From contig CM074813.1 of assembly GCA_037447605.1 (NCBI GenBank), forward strand, positions 2,497,742 through 2,561,741: DNA of 64,000 bases, written 5' to 3'. Below are positions 37,056 through 48,215 of this stretch, in pieces. Position numbers and translations under genes: made by a program. Under the pieces are notes generated by a model. The model was not told where the DNA came from, did no database searches, and saw only the letters and a list, made by a program, of their open reading frames with translations. Numbering within the stretch: position 1 is the first letter of the stretch; every line of letters starts with the position of its first letter. This DNA is from Zygnema circumcarinatum. Its lineage: Eukaryota; Streptophyta; Zygnematophyceae; Zygnematales; Zygnemataceae.

Positions 37056-38346
37056 GTATCTGTCGTCCAACGGACTGACAAGCGGAATCCCTTCCTCCCT
37101 TGGCAGTTTAGCCTTCCTTTCAGAACTGTATGTGATACAGCTTCCCTTAGTTAGCCCGCCATCTTGTGCTCTATTATAGAGTAATGATGATGTAACTTCC
37201 TCAGTTAATGATTGGTCCTAATTTTGACATGTACTTAGCAGAAAGTCAACCAGTCGCAAATACGTTTCCATGCAATAACCTTTTTATGTTGCCAGCCTTC
37301 TTTGTCGCTTGAATTTTACAAATCCAAGACGAAACTCTTTTTGCAACTTGCATTGCTTTTCATTGCTGTGATCCATTGTTGAAAGCCCATGCTGCAGCTT
37401 GGGACGTCATAATGTTCTAGAGCACTCTAAATAGGAAAAAAACCAGATAATCGAGTCATATTCCAGGTTCTCTTTAGCTGTAATTTCATTAGCTGTCACA
37501 CCTTATCGTATTCCAAAGCTCCAACCATGATACTGTTTCGATTTATGAGCATGGCGATTATTGCACCAAGTCACGGAGCCATTCGTCCATGGAATCCCCA
37601 CATAATTTTTTTTTCCTGCGTCCAATAGAGTACGGCATATTAAAAACTACAATTATTTACATGTTGTTTAGAATTTCTGAAGTTGACACTCCTTGCAATG
37701 GCAGAGATTTAAACGATAACCAACTGGTTGGTGCAATTCCCTCCTCATTCAGCGGTTTGACCTCCCTAACGTACTTGTAAGTGGACTTACAATGTCGCCT
37801 TTCTCTTCTGTACCTTTCTGACTGTGACTCACAATAGTCAATGGTTTTCTCAACCTCCCTATATTTTACTCTACTTCAAACTTGGGCAGCCATTCGCTCA
37901 AAGATCATATCCTTTGAGATCGGCCAACTCAGACATTTGGAAAGCCTGGAGCTCAATTCTTCTCTGTACTGGAGTTTAATAACTGAATTTTCCTACTCTC
38001 AGTTCTGTGACACTGAAAACTGTTTTCTAATACCACAAGGGAGTGGCAAACGCACCAAAGCACCTCCAGCTTCTATTCCTAGTTTCTTATTTCTAGAGGT
38101 TCCTAAGGGTAGCAAATCGGTAAAACATCCACATTGCTGTACATGAGAAACATGTTTTTTTGCAATGACAACTGCCTTTACCGAAATATCGGTAATGACT
38201 TCCCTGGCCCTCGTCATGGCTGGTTAAGATTCGCAAGTTTTTTTGCCTTCCCTTGTTTTATAAAGGCTCTGAGCGGGAGCTTGTACGGAAACAAGTTACA
38301 TGTCATCCCCTCGTTTGGCAGTCTGACCTCTCTGTTGCTGATATGA
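37056..38346 (+). pseudogene. leucine-rich-repeat gene fragment
   Basis: Two clean 72-nt exons, 37056-37127 (YLSSNGLTSGIPSSLGSLAF) and 37705-37776 (LNDNQLVGAIPSSFSGLTSL), each encode one 24-residue plant-type LRR in the same phase, with good acceptors and donors. This is the one-repeat-per-exon layout of LRR receptor kinases. Further, degenerate repeats are seen at about 37900-37960 (EIGQLRHLESLEL), about 38175-38215, and 38270-38345 (LYGNKLHVIPSFGSLTSL, lacking part of the unit). No signal peptide, transmembrane segment or kinase exon is present in the window, so this is a fragment or a decayed gene. Confidence 0.7.
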
Positions 38347-38679
38347 CTGGTTGGTCTTTTCCTCGTCGAACGGTGTTGTATCTGTACACAGTGAAGAGAT
38401 GATTTTGGAATAGGCGTACTTTCTTGCCATACGAATGGATGGGACATTTCACAGAAAATAAATTAGAAATTTGGAATTTTGAATAGGAATTTAAAAAGGG
38501 AGTTTCTTACTTTTAAACTAAACTGGTAGAGACAGCTGTATGGCAATAAAGCTGTGTCAAAGTGCTCGTATTTCTCAAGCATACTGATCACATGAAATCA
38601 GTGTTCATCTGCATGCGTCACTCCCCATTTTTAGGAACCTTGTTTAAACAATTTTTTTTTTTTCATTTTTCTTTTTTAT

Positions 38680-38778
38680 CCATTCCGGTTGGTTTTTGCA
38701 CAGTGCGAGTGGAACATGATGCCATATCGAATGATTGTTTTATTTACAGAGAGATTTCGTAAGACTGCAAAAGGCCGG
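38680..38778 (+). pseudogene. duplicated piece of the ankyrin gene (intron 1 end plus start of exon 2)
   Basis: About 98 bp nearly identical to the complement of 35873-35971 (two substitutions noticed by eye), including the splice acceptor and the first codons of exon 2. It is inverted relative to its source, 2.7 kb away. The copy stops within exon 2 at aaaggccgg and continues directly into NUP58-derived sequence. Confidence 0.85.
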
Positions 38779-38781
38779 CCG

Positions 38782-39493
38782 CCGACAAGTGGCGCAATAA
38801 TAACAGCCCCTGCAGTAGGAGCTTTTGTTCTTTACTCACTCTCTGCAGTGAATTTCTACGGTGGACTCCAAATTCGACCCTCCCCCTTTTTGCAGCACAC
38901 TGTTGAACGTATGGGGAACGACTCATTGAGTGTCAGCAGAAGTTGGCTGAGCTAGAAAGTCTGCTGCGGCCTTCGATAAAAAGCAGGAGTGGATATAACG
39001 GCAATGGTGGAAGGGGGGAGCAACCTTTGGAAGAAGTGCTGCCATCTGCAATGTAGAAACTGCATCAAGCTTTTGTGCATGTGGCTGCTCGGGTGAGCCC
39101 ACTTGCCCTTATCATCAGTATAAGAGCATACGCTATGAGGACAGTCCTTGTGAAGTTCTTGGATGATATGTTTAGCCTCTGGAAGTGTTTCCCGAGAGAT
39201 AAATCCAAATTCACATGATATCGGTTCTGAAATCATCTTTTTGCTTGTGTCACACTTCACAAACGTGCAGTGATTTCCACATAACTTCTTAGCCTTGTTG
39301 TTTAAGTCGTACTTGGAACCACATCTTTCCAGGATTCCATGTCGGTTCGCATACATGTATGAAAACCACCAGTGCAAAGAAAAGACTGCATCCTCTATAT
39401 TGGAGGTTTAAGAAGCCGTGATGATTGGAGAGACCAATGGTTTTAGTAGATTGAAGAGTAAGGAAACTCTAGCACGGTCGGCGACATTCCTAT
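38782..39493 (+). pseudogene. duplicated piece of NUP58 (exon 3 end plus intron 3), disabled
   Basis: About 710 bp closely similar to the complement of 49533-50244. It encodes NFYGGLQIRPSPFLQH like its parent but then has a single-base loss after the VERMG codons that shifts the frame to an early stop. Later, the parental CAG codon before KLHQ is a TAG. The intron donor ending HVAAR and the following intron sequence were copied too, so duplication was at DNA level, not through mRNA. It cannot encode a functional nucleoporin. Confidence 0.88.
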
Positions 39494-39707
39494 AGGAATG
39501 CGTTGCATAGATTCTGACGAGGCACCCTCGTTCTTTTATTGCATGATCAGCCTATTTCTTTGGCAACACCTGTCTCCTCACAATGGCACAGCTGACGACT
39601 GTGTTTTTCACTTTTATTTGATCTTTCCAAGCACTTTTTTTATTTGGTGTTTGGTTTCTTAAAGCGCCAAAAGAGGTGTGTTGACTGTGACTTTTGCATG
39701 GCTACAG

Positions 39708-41028
39708 ATCCGTGTAAAGCACATGCTCGTGCAGGGAGCGGTAGAGGGTGGGAATCTTCAGCCCACCTCGATAACAATCTGGACAGCCTGCATCGCATGG
39801 TAAGCCCTGCAAGTTTATCCCCCATGAAGCAGTTGACGGGCCTGGTACTCGTGGTTTCTTCTGGGGTAACTAGCTTTCTACCACCGAATGAATCGAGCTG
39901 ACCTTCATGCAAAGTTCAAAGACCGGTTGCTCGCATGTTTTAGAGGGAGAGGATCTGCTTAGTTTGCCGATCCTTCATGAGCTGAAAAAAATTGACCATC
40001 ATTTTTTTTGGTGGAACCAGCTTCTCTGTACGATAATATGATGTATGTATGTATGTATGTATGTATGTATGCATGAATGATAAATAAACTGTCAAGGAAG
40101 TGTAATGGTGTGTCCATATATGTACCGGGAAAACATGATGGTGCAGGTGGGCTATTGTGAGAATGATGTGGACTGCAGAAGGTCTTTGCTTTTGGCCCAC
40201 TTCGGGGAGAAGTTCGAGGCGAGTAACTGCCGGTCCACATGCGACAATTGCAGCAAAGGGCTGTCCTTTGTGGACCACGATGTTGCGGATGCAGCCAAGC
40301 AGCTGATATCTCTCAAACAAACGAAGTCTACTGAACGTTGTTCCTTAACTCCTGTGAGTTTGTTTGGTTGGAATTGACTGTTTAATCACCCTTGGGTCTG
40401 GTAGTATTTCCATCAGTCTTGTCGACGAAATCGACAAAATTGAAAAACGAAATTGTTTGTTTCACTCATTCAGCAAGCTTCTCTCAGCCTAATCGTTCCA
40501 CCATATGCAGATCAAGACAATGTAGGCTATCTTTCCATTGAATAAATAACGAGAATGGGCTTTCACCTTCGAACTGTTGCAGATCACGAAGTTTGGGCAC
40601 GACAGAATACCCCTTCATGGAGTTGCGCAGAAGTATAGCAAAAGTGAGGCGGAGCGAATCCTGCATCGGATGGTGGAGGGGGGTCTAATTTTAGAGGATG
40701 TGTGCAAAAGTGACACTTATGGCTCCATTTCATCTGTTCTCAAGGTACAACGCTCTAAACTAACGACTTAGTCTACCTGCTTATTAAGCTCAAGACATCT
40801 TGCTTGGGGGCTCCAATTGGGTATTGTGCTGACAGGTCCCACTGCACTTTTTTTCAGGTGAATGGTGAAAAGGCAAACGCTCTTGCAGCTAATCAGATCA
40901 GGTTCACACTCAGATACTGCACAAGAGCTAATGTTCTCATGATAGCTAGCTTTGTGCTTGAACCTGTTTTGCTGCAGGCAGATTCTCCATACATGGCATG
41001 TTTGGTGGCAGGTAGCTTGATTGGTTGA
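39708..41028 (+). pseudogene. BLM/RECQL4A-type RecQ helicase fragment (Zn-binding and RQC part only)
   Basis: Exon-like pieces: 39708-39799 (IRVKHMLVQG in one frame, then LDNNLDSLHRM in another), 40147-40353, 40583-40744, and from 40858. The second holds the RecQ zinc-binding module: YCENDVDCRRSLLLAHFGE, then NCRSTCDNC with its cysteines. The third holds the RQC winged-helix part (KYSKSEAERILHRMVEGGLI, EDVCKSDTYGSISS), and the last starts VNGEKANAL. The helicase core (Walker A, DEAH) is missing upstream, where NUP58-derived sequence lies instead, and the first exon has a frameshift. A piece usually found between exons 2 and 3 also seems absent. Hence a gene fragment or pseudogene, although the inner exon junctions are intact. 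Confidence 0.75.
40041..40074. repeat. (ATGT)n microsatellite
   Basis: About seven to eight tandem atgt/gtat units inside the intron between the first two RecQ-like exons. Confidence 0.95.
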
Positions 41029-42700
41029 TATTCATCGAATCTGGATGAAAAACTGCAGTTGTGTATACTGTGAAAAAGCACAACAAGTCTCAAAAAGTGA
41101 CAATAGTCTGCATGCTGAGTATCTTTCAGATGTTACAGTTACCGGCCGTAGAAAAGACGTTGGTATTGACAGGGTAGTGAATGAGCATCTGCAGTTTTTC
41201 AATTTGGAAACCGTTCACATCGGCACGTTCATTTCATTAGCATGTACGCAAAGAGTCACCTAAAAAAGAATTGCAAAAAAAAACTTGTGAAAACTCCCTC
41301 AATATAGAATAGGCAACCGTCAGTTGCTTTGCTTCGATCTTTGCATCATAAAAGCAACGCTCCTTGTTGCCTGTAAAATCCTTCGGCAGGTTTGCAGCAT
41401 CGAAGAAATTATCAAAAAAAGATCCGCTTCCTGCAACAAAGGCATCGCCCCAGAAAGTATCTGCGCCCGTACGCCCCCCTGAGAACAATGTGTATACAGT
41501 ACGGAAGGAAGTCCTGTTGTCTTTTCTTCATTTGCTTCCACTTTGCCTCTCAGCCCAACTTCAATGCGTTGGACTGCAAAGACAAGCAGCAGAAATGATG
41601 TCAGGACGTAGCAACTTAAATTTTTTTTTTTGTTTGGATTTGGGTTGCTTGAGATTGAGTAGACTGAGAGAAGGATCCCTTGTTTGGCTTTCCATAAGCT
41701 TGGTCTCATTTGACAGTCGAAGCTCTGCTTTGACTTTCATTCTGGGTGCGGCTTTCGCTTCGGTTTGAATTGAGAAGGTCTCTCTCATTGTGAGTTCCGA
41801 TGTTGTTCACCTTTGGATTAAGCATGTGACGAGCGCACTGTGGCCGTTCCAGCTTTCTGGGACCATTCAACCATGTGCAAAAAATTTCATATTTTTATCC
41901 GTACAATACGTTAACGACTCAGCGAATCGTTGAGTGTATACACACGTGTGCGACGAATTGGGCAGGTGAAGGCGGGCAAGTGAAAGGAAAGAAACAATTT
42001 CACTGACGGCCTCCCAGTGCATGACAAAACTGGGAGCCAAAACTTTGGGGTGCTGGCTCGGAAAATTAAGCCACGTGGCATTACCTCATTGGCTTGCTTG
42101 CGTAGCAAGGAAGAGTTTCAGCCCTTCTCAGCGTCGCCCCTAACGGCTCCATGTGGGCGTGTCGCGCTTTACAGCGAACTGGACACATAGAACCTCTGCC
42201 AGACCGGGATACAGTATCTGGGCTGCGCTGTCATAGACCACGGTGAACCGTCACACGGAGCAGCGAACCGGTCGCGGGTTCGAGCCTCGCCCACGGCAAA
42301 AGAAACCACTAGTGACAGCAAGCTTTGAATTCGAATACAATTCCTAAACTGCGATTTTCCTGAGTTGGTTAACCAGCGCAGTTACTAATTAGTTATTAGT
42401 TATTAATCCTGGATCATTATCCAGTGGCGATGCGCCACGTGTAAAAGCTCAACCTACAAAGTATTGTACTCATGTTGTCTCATGCTCAGGGTCCTTCATA
42501 GGTTTTGGACGAACCGGACAACGTGACAAATAATGTGAAAGTTAGTTAGCCTACTGCACATGCACCATTCCTGTGAAGGAAGCAAGCTAATGCTGCATTC
42601 CCTTATCCTCTGGCAAACTGCAGGACAGAAGATCCAAAAAAAAAGATAAACAGCGATCCAATCACGGACTGCCACGTTTCATATTTTCCGACGTGGCAAG
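41029..42700. other. intergenic; right part is a G-box-rich promoter
   Basis: 41360-41780 is open in both directions and Lys/Pro-rich on the + strand (SKKDPLPATKASPQKVSAPV), possibly a linker of the RecQ relic, but no family is recognised. From 41.9 kb the DNA becomes the upstream region of the PPR gene: GCCACGTGGC at 42070-42079, GCCACGTGT at 42434-42442 and gacgtggc near 42690, with ATTGG (CCAAT) motifs beside the first and last. A T-arm-like segment at 42274-42290 is not part of a complete tRNA. Confidence 0.5.
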
Positions 42701-42766
42701 ATGCGATTGGTCAAGTCAAGGAGGATATTCCCCGCCCACAGTCGCCTCTGCTCCCAGTCGCCAGCC

Positions 42767-43731
42767 ATGGCCATGGCCATGGCGGGGGCCCTCCCTGCGG
42801 CCCTCCCGCATGGCCATGGCGGGGCCTGCAAGGGCTCGCGGGGGGAAAGGCTTGCGCCTTTTTCAGCTGAGGGAGGAGAGCGGTCCCTGAGGAGCTCTTT
42901 CGCGCTTGGCTATGGCGGAGGATTGCGCAATTCAGATGCTGCAAGAGGCAGAGGAGAGAGGACGCCACGTGGCAAGTTGAGGTGCATTGGTGGCTCCGTC
43001 CAGGAGGTTGGGAAAGGGTTGGTTGAAAGGGCCGTGCCTGCAGTGCGGAGGCACGAGGGATGGAGGTGGGAGAGGAAAGGGAGGGAGGGGGGGACGAGGG
43101 GGAGTGGCCATGGAGGGCGAGTTGGAGATGAGGGGCAAGAGAGTGCGTCCGTCTCCGTAGAAACGCTTTGCAGGTATTGGACGGTGCCTGAAAAGTGGCC
43201 ATTAGCCTCGCTTCCTTCTCCCCCTCGTTTACTTTTTCCCATTAGTGACGGACGTTGTCTTGCCGTATCTGCTTGTTTTACTAGGCTTAAGTTGAGCATT
43301 ACATTTTTGTTTGCTCCGAGTGACGGCAAGGAATCATGCAGAAGGGAGATTGTAGATCTGCATTGCCGTAGAGATGCCGATGTCGAAGACAATCCGTACA
43401 TGCTTACATGCAGCTACATTGCAATTCTGGAGTCAGAGCTTCTGCTCAAGTTTTTGCATTACAAGGTCCTGTCACTAATTCTGGATTATATTATATGCGA
43501 TTTACCTGGTTTAGCCATCCATACGCCTTGAACAATGCTGCAACCACGACATTTTGTATGGCAACTTTCTAGCATGGCAATGCTGTTAGATTCAAACAAA
43601 ATGCAATTCAATGAAGTGCATTACACGTCTGAGATAATAGGCCTCTTGTTAAACACTTGTTGCCTTCGTCATGTACCAACACTACAGGGACTTGTCACTG
43701 TCTGTATATGCGCGCAGAGAGAGAGGGAGTT

Positions 43732-43783
<52 letters not shown>

Positions 43784-46700
43784 NNNNNNNNNNAGAGAGA
43801 GAGAGAGAGAGAGAGAGGGGGAGAGGGAGAGGGATGGGGGAGGTGAAGGGGGAGGGCAGGGTGGAAGTGGCAGGAGGCAGGGGGTAGGAGCGGACCAAAC
43901 ATGTTGGCTTCTTTCATCTTTCTGGAGTGGAGGCGGATGTGATGTCTTTCTCAAGAACATGTTTTTGAGGATGGATGTCTCGGGCAGGGATGTGCTTGTA
44001 GCCAGTGATGCCGGTGAGCTGGCAGCCACTATGGAGCCATGGATTGGGCAACTGTCAAGACAGCATGTGGCTGCTGTGATTCAGCAGGTGAGAACAGCAA
44101 CCGTTTTTCTTATCTGCAAAAAACAAATCACGTTCGGAAACCACTCCACCACTACCACCACCTGTGCTCCACTTTTGGATCCTTTTAGACTCCATGAATC
44201 CTAGGAAGTCTCGCAACAATTCGTCAAAAGCCCACTGAGGCAGCAACAATGTTTGTGCTGCCATTTCCATGTCTATATGCTCACTTGCCAGAATTCGCAA
44301 GAAGGAAACCCGCTCTATTGATCTGAAACTGCAGCATAGAGATGTTCCAAGTGGCGTTCTAGGAGCAAGATTGGAGGCGTGCTTTGGCAGTACATGATTG
44401 GATGGTGGAGAGAGGGGGGCTCACTCCCTCTCCCTTCACATACAATCTGGTCATCCGCGCTGCCTGCCGGGCAGGAGAGTGGAGGATGGCAGAGGGGCTC
44501 GTCCGAGAGATGGAGGAGGCCTCCTGCAAGCCGGATAAGTACACCTTCAGGTGAGGAGTGGGAGAGGGGAGTGAGAGCTGTGGGGGCTTAGCTTGGGGGC
44601 AGAGGGAGAGAGGGAGAAAGGTCACACTGTTACTTATCAGCTACATGAATAACGTTGTAGCGTCTCTTTCGCATTAGGAAATGCTTGCACGATTCTCGCC
44701 TCTACCGTTCGTTTGTCTCTGTGCTTCTCACCCTCTCCCCTCTCTTCCCGCCCTCCTTCGCTCTCGCACACAGCATTATCATCAGCTTCCTGGGAAAGGC
44801 GGGAAGGCGAAAGGAAGCCATGGAATGGCTGCAGAGGATGAAGGCAGCAGGATGTGTGGCAGACCTCGTGACTTTCACCACCGTCATAGATATGCTCGCC
44901 GGCTATGGAGACCATCTCCAAGCAGTCGCCACCTTCAGGCACAGTTCGAAACTGTCCTTTCTTTCTCCCCTATCAGTTCAGTTTCAGCTTCTTCCATGCC
45001 CTGAACCGTGAGAAAATCTTCTCATCAAAACGAAGTACGTGCAGGGCGATGCGAGATGCATGTGTGCAGCCCGATGGGGTGCTTTATAACGCCATGTTGG
45101 GACTGTACGGAAAGATGGGGGCATGCACGGAAGCACGGCAGCTGATGCGGGAGATGAGAGGGAGAGGATTTGCCCCAAATGCTGCCACCTATGGAAACCT
45201 TATCAAGGCCTTTTCTCAGGCTAAGAAGTACAATGAAGCCATTCAGGTCAGGATTGCGGTACTCTATTTACACTCGTCGGAACTCTCTCACTCTCACTCT
45301 CACTCTCTCGCCCTCCCTCCCTCCGCCCCCTACTTCTCCCGCACTTTTTCTCTCTCTATCGTCAAAAGAGGTTGTCTGCCCACATATTGGCCTACCCGGT
45401 GCAGATTCTGGAATCATTTTCTCTCTACTCCTTTTAGGTGTTTAGCTTCTGAAGAGTGAGAAAGTGAGGGAGGGGAGAGGGTTCAGGTGTTTGAGGAAAT
45501 GCTGAGTGATGGCGACCGGCCTGACTGCCCCATCTCCAACATGATGATAAATGTCTATGGCTGCGTTGGCCTTCCCAAAGCGGCAGAACAGATTTTCCGG
45601 AATCTCCGAAAGTGAGTGCGAATATTGCATTGTTTGGAAGTTCTTATTTCTCCTATCTCACGGCAAGCCCACCTCCATGTCAACTATGTGCTCGGGAGAG
45701 CCCAGTTTTCAAATGCATAAAGTTTGAGGAGAGAAAGAATTGCATTTAGACGTTTCGGGTGTTTGTTATCATCGCATATCTTGTAAGAAATCACCAGTAT
45801 AGCTTCGAGCAGGGTCCTATACACTGGGTTTTGTGGACCGCAAAAGGCTAGTCGGACCTGCTTTATGAGATCGTCTACTTTGTCGTATGAAAGGTTTCGT
45901 TATTGGGTCCGAGAATGCATCTCAAGTGCTATTTTTTTCTTCATTTTCAGATGGAATATTATGCCGACTGTGGTGAGCTACAACTGCATGATTAAAGCCT
46001 ATGGAGAAAATAAGATGCGACCTGAGGCCCTCGCTCTCTTCCAAAAAATGCCGGTATGGCGGCCCTCCTAGAGAGAGAGAGAGACACTGATAGAGACAAA
46101 GAGAACGAGAGAGGGACATGGAAGAAGAGAGAGAGAGAGAGAGAATTTGATTTTCTCCAGGTTTTTGGAGAGGTGCAGGCAGAAGGGCTTGCTCCTAACC
46201 TTGCGACGTACAACACAGTGATGAAGGTTCATGCTCTCGCCATGGAGGGGGGAAAGGCCACGCGGCTCTTGCAAGAGATGGAGCAGGTGAGGGGTTTTGG
46301 GTTTAGAGCAGAATGATGGGGATGTGGGATCGCAATTCATGCGTCTTGCTGAAAGGGGGATAAGTGTTTGAACTCAAACATGCATTAAGAGTGTGACCAT
46401 ATTTCAAGATTACCGTTATGCGTTCAAGCATCTGACACCAAATCTGCCCTCATCAAACATTGGACTCTTATGTGCCATGCCATTCCGGGTGTTGTTTCTT
46501 TTTTGTAGAGTTGAAAGAACTCTTGTTCTTCACTGCTCGTGTTTTACTCACGCCCCGTAGCATTGGTGGGATGATTCTGGCAGAAAGGCTTGTCCCCCAA
46601 TGCAATGACATATTCAACTGTTATTGCACTGTATGGCAAACTTGGATGGGTGAAAAAGGCCGACCTCTTATTCCAGACAATCCGAAAAGAAGGTCATGTC

Positions 46701-47831
46701 CAGGTAATCGTTTGACTCCAAGTCTATTCCTTTCTTTCGCTCTCAAAACCCTTTGTCAACTTTCATCGAAGTCCTCAGCATGACGTCTGATCCGTATTGC
46801 ATGTGTCAGATGGATGAGCGGCTGTGCTGCGCCATGTTGGATGTGTACCGCAATGCCGGCTTGATCGGCCTCTCCAAACGTTTGCAAATGCAGCTGAAAA
46901 GCTCAACTGAGATTCTCTCTCAGGAGCAAGCTGTCGTTGTTCTTTGCAAGGTATGCTCCCTTGCATGGGCGTGTTTCCGTTTTTCTCCAAAGCGTTATCC
47001 ATGCCTGCCCACAGTTCTCAGTTAGCTCGGTATCGGTAGCACTGTGTTTAACAGTTCTATGTGGGAGGCACAGACAGGGCAAGTGGAAGAAGCGACCAAA
47101 CTTTTCTGGACAGCGCAGAAGGCTGGAGATGTTCGGTGTGCGGAATCGTACGGTGCAGTGGTGGAGGCTCTGGTGAAGGAGGAGAAGGCTGGGGAGGCTC
47201 TGCGTGTGTATGAGGCCATGGCTGCCGCGGGCTTCCTTCCCGACTCGCGGCTTCAATCTCGCGTTATGGCAGCACATCTTCTGCAGGCGCAGCCGGAGCA
47301 GGCGGTGCTGCTCTATGAGAAGCTTTTAGCAAAGGGTAAGGTTCTTTTTCACTCCCCCCTCTTTAGGGTTTGAGTTAAGAGTTACGTTGGGTTGAACTTT
47401 AGCATGTTGTCCTTTAGGGTGATCCACTGGTGATCAATGGGACAAAGGTCGTATTATTATTTCTAAATTTACAGAACTATTTGTAAAGTTTCGATAAATT
47501 TAAAGGAGTGTACTTGAGTTAGTGAAACGAGTCACCCTCGTAGTCAATTTGGTAACTTACGATTATCATGTAGGAAAATCACCTTGCTGAAGGGATTTTT
47601 TTGGACGTTTCAGGTTGCCCTATCCATGAAGCGGTGCATTTTAAAGCGATGAAGACATATGCGCGATTGGATCGCTTGAAAGAAGCAGAAGACATTTTTG
47701 AGTCTATCAAAATAGGGGGCGAGCTGCCTACAAGAGATATGTACTTTTTAATGATGCGTCTGCGAGAGAAGGAGGGTCGCTTAGATGATGCAAAGGTTCT
47801 CTTCGAGGAGATGAAAGGGCGATGGGGATAG
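42767..47831 (+). CDS. P-class pentatricopeptide repeat (PPR) protein, probably organellar
   Basis: PPR proteins bind organellar RNA in a sequence-specific way and act in its processing, stability or translation. Twelve exons join in phase: 42767-43173, 43970-44087, 44363-44550, 44774-44938, 45045-45246, 45487-45611, 45951-46053, 46161-46286, 46584-46703, 46810-46950, 47074-47335, 47614-47831 (about 724 aa). The GC-rich, Ala/Arg/Ser-rich N-terminus fits a plastid or mitochondrial targeting peptide. About twelve PPR units follow, e.g. PSPFTYNLVIRAACRAGEW, VADLVTFTTVIDMLAGYG, PDGVLYNAMLGLYGKMG, PNAATYGNLIKAFSQAKKY, PTVVSYNCMIKAYGENKM, PNAMTYSTVIALYGKLGW. No E, DYW or SMR domain is seen. An in-frame ATG at 42701 could add 22 residues, but it overlaps promoter-like CCAAT/G-box sequence. 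The intron after 44938 needs a GC donor. Intron 1 contains a 10-base assembly gap. Confidence 0.9.
43732..43829. repeat. (GA)n microsatellite with 10-base assembly gap
   Basis: A GA dinucleotide run interrupted by ten Ns at 43784-43793, inside intron 1 of the PPR gene. The true repeat length is unknown because the assembler placed a nominal gap in it. Confidence 0.95.
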
Positions 47832-48215
47832 CGGTGAATCAGTTAGTTTTCGAGTATTTATTTATTTATTTATCAATTCATTGCAGAATTAAAAAATCTC
47901 ACCAATTGCTCGTCCTACATCGTTGTTTCGTGGTCAGGAAATAAGAAGGAGCATATGTTCGTTGATTTTATTCCAATTCTCAGCGTGCCGCTCGTGATTT
48001 CTAGCCTTCCCATGTTAGAGCTGAAATGTCCAATGGAAATGCTCTTTTGCATAGACCCATACGCCCATGTGGGCAATGAAAAAGTGAATTGGCACTGATC
48101 TTACGATGGCAATGCTATCAAATGTAGACAAAATGTAAAACAAACATAAAGGCAACGAGGCCTCACATGAAACCCCATCCGTATGATAGGTACAACCCGC
48201 TTTCAAAAAGCATGG
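47832..48215. other. intergenic between convergent PPR and NUP58 genes
   Basis: AT-rich 3' flanks with a short (TTTA)n run at 47858-47873. No gene seen. Confidence 0.6.

Noticed and set aside
38952-39377. 141-codon minus-strand frame as an independent gene
   Set aside because: It is the antisense of the duplicated NUP58 intron/exon piece; treated as part of the pseudogene finding instead.
42274-42290. tRNA T-arm-like segment (GCGGG TTCGAGC CTCGC)
   Set aside because: The stem-loop is good, but no matching acceptor stem, D-arm or anticodon arm was found at the right distance upstream. At most it is a relic of a tRNA-derived SINE.
42701-42766. Upstream in-frame ATG of the PPR gene
   Set aside because: It adds 22 residues but overlaps a CCAAT/G-box-like promoter segment; the later ATG in gccATGG is a better start. 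Not fully excluded.
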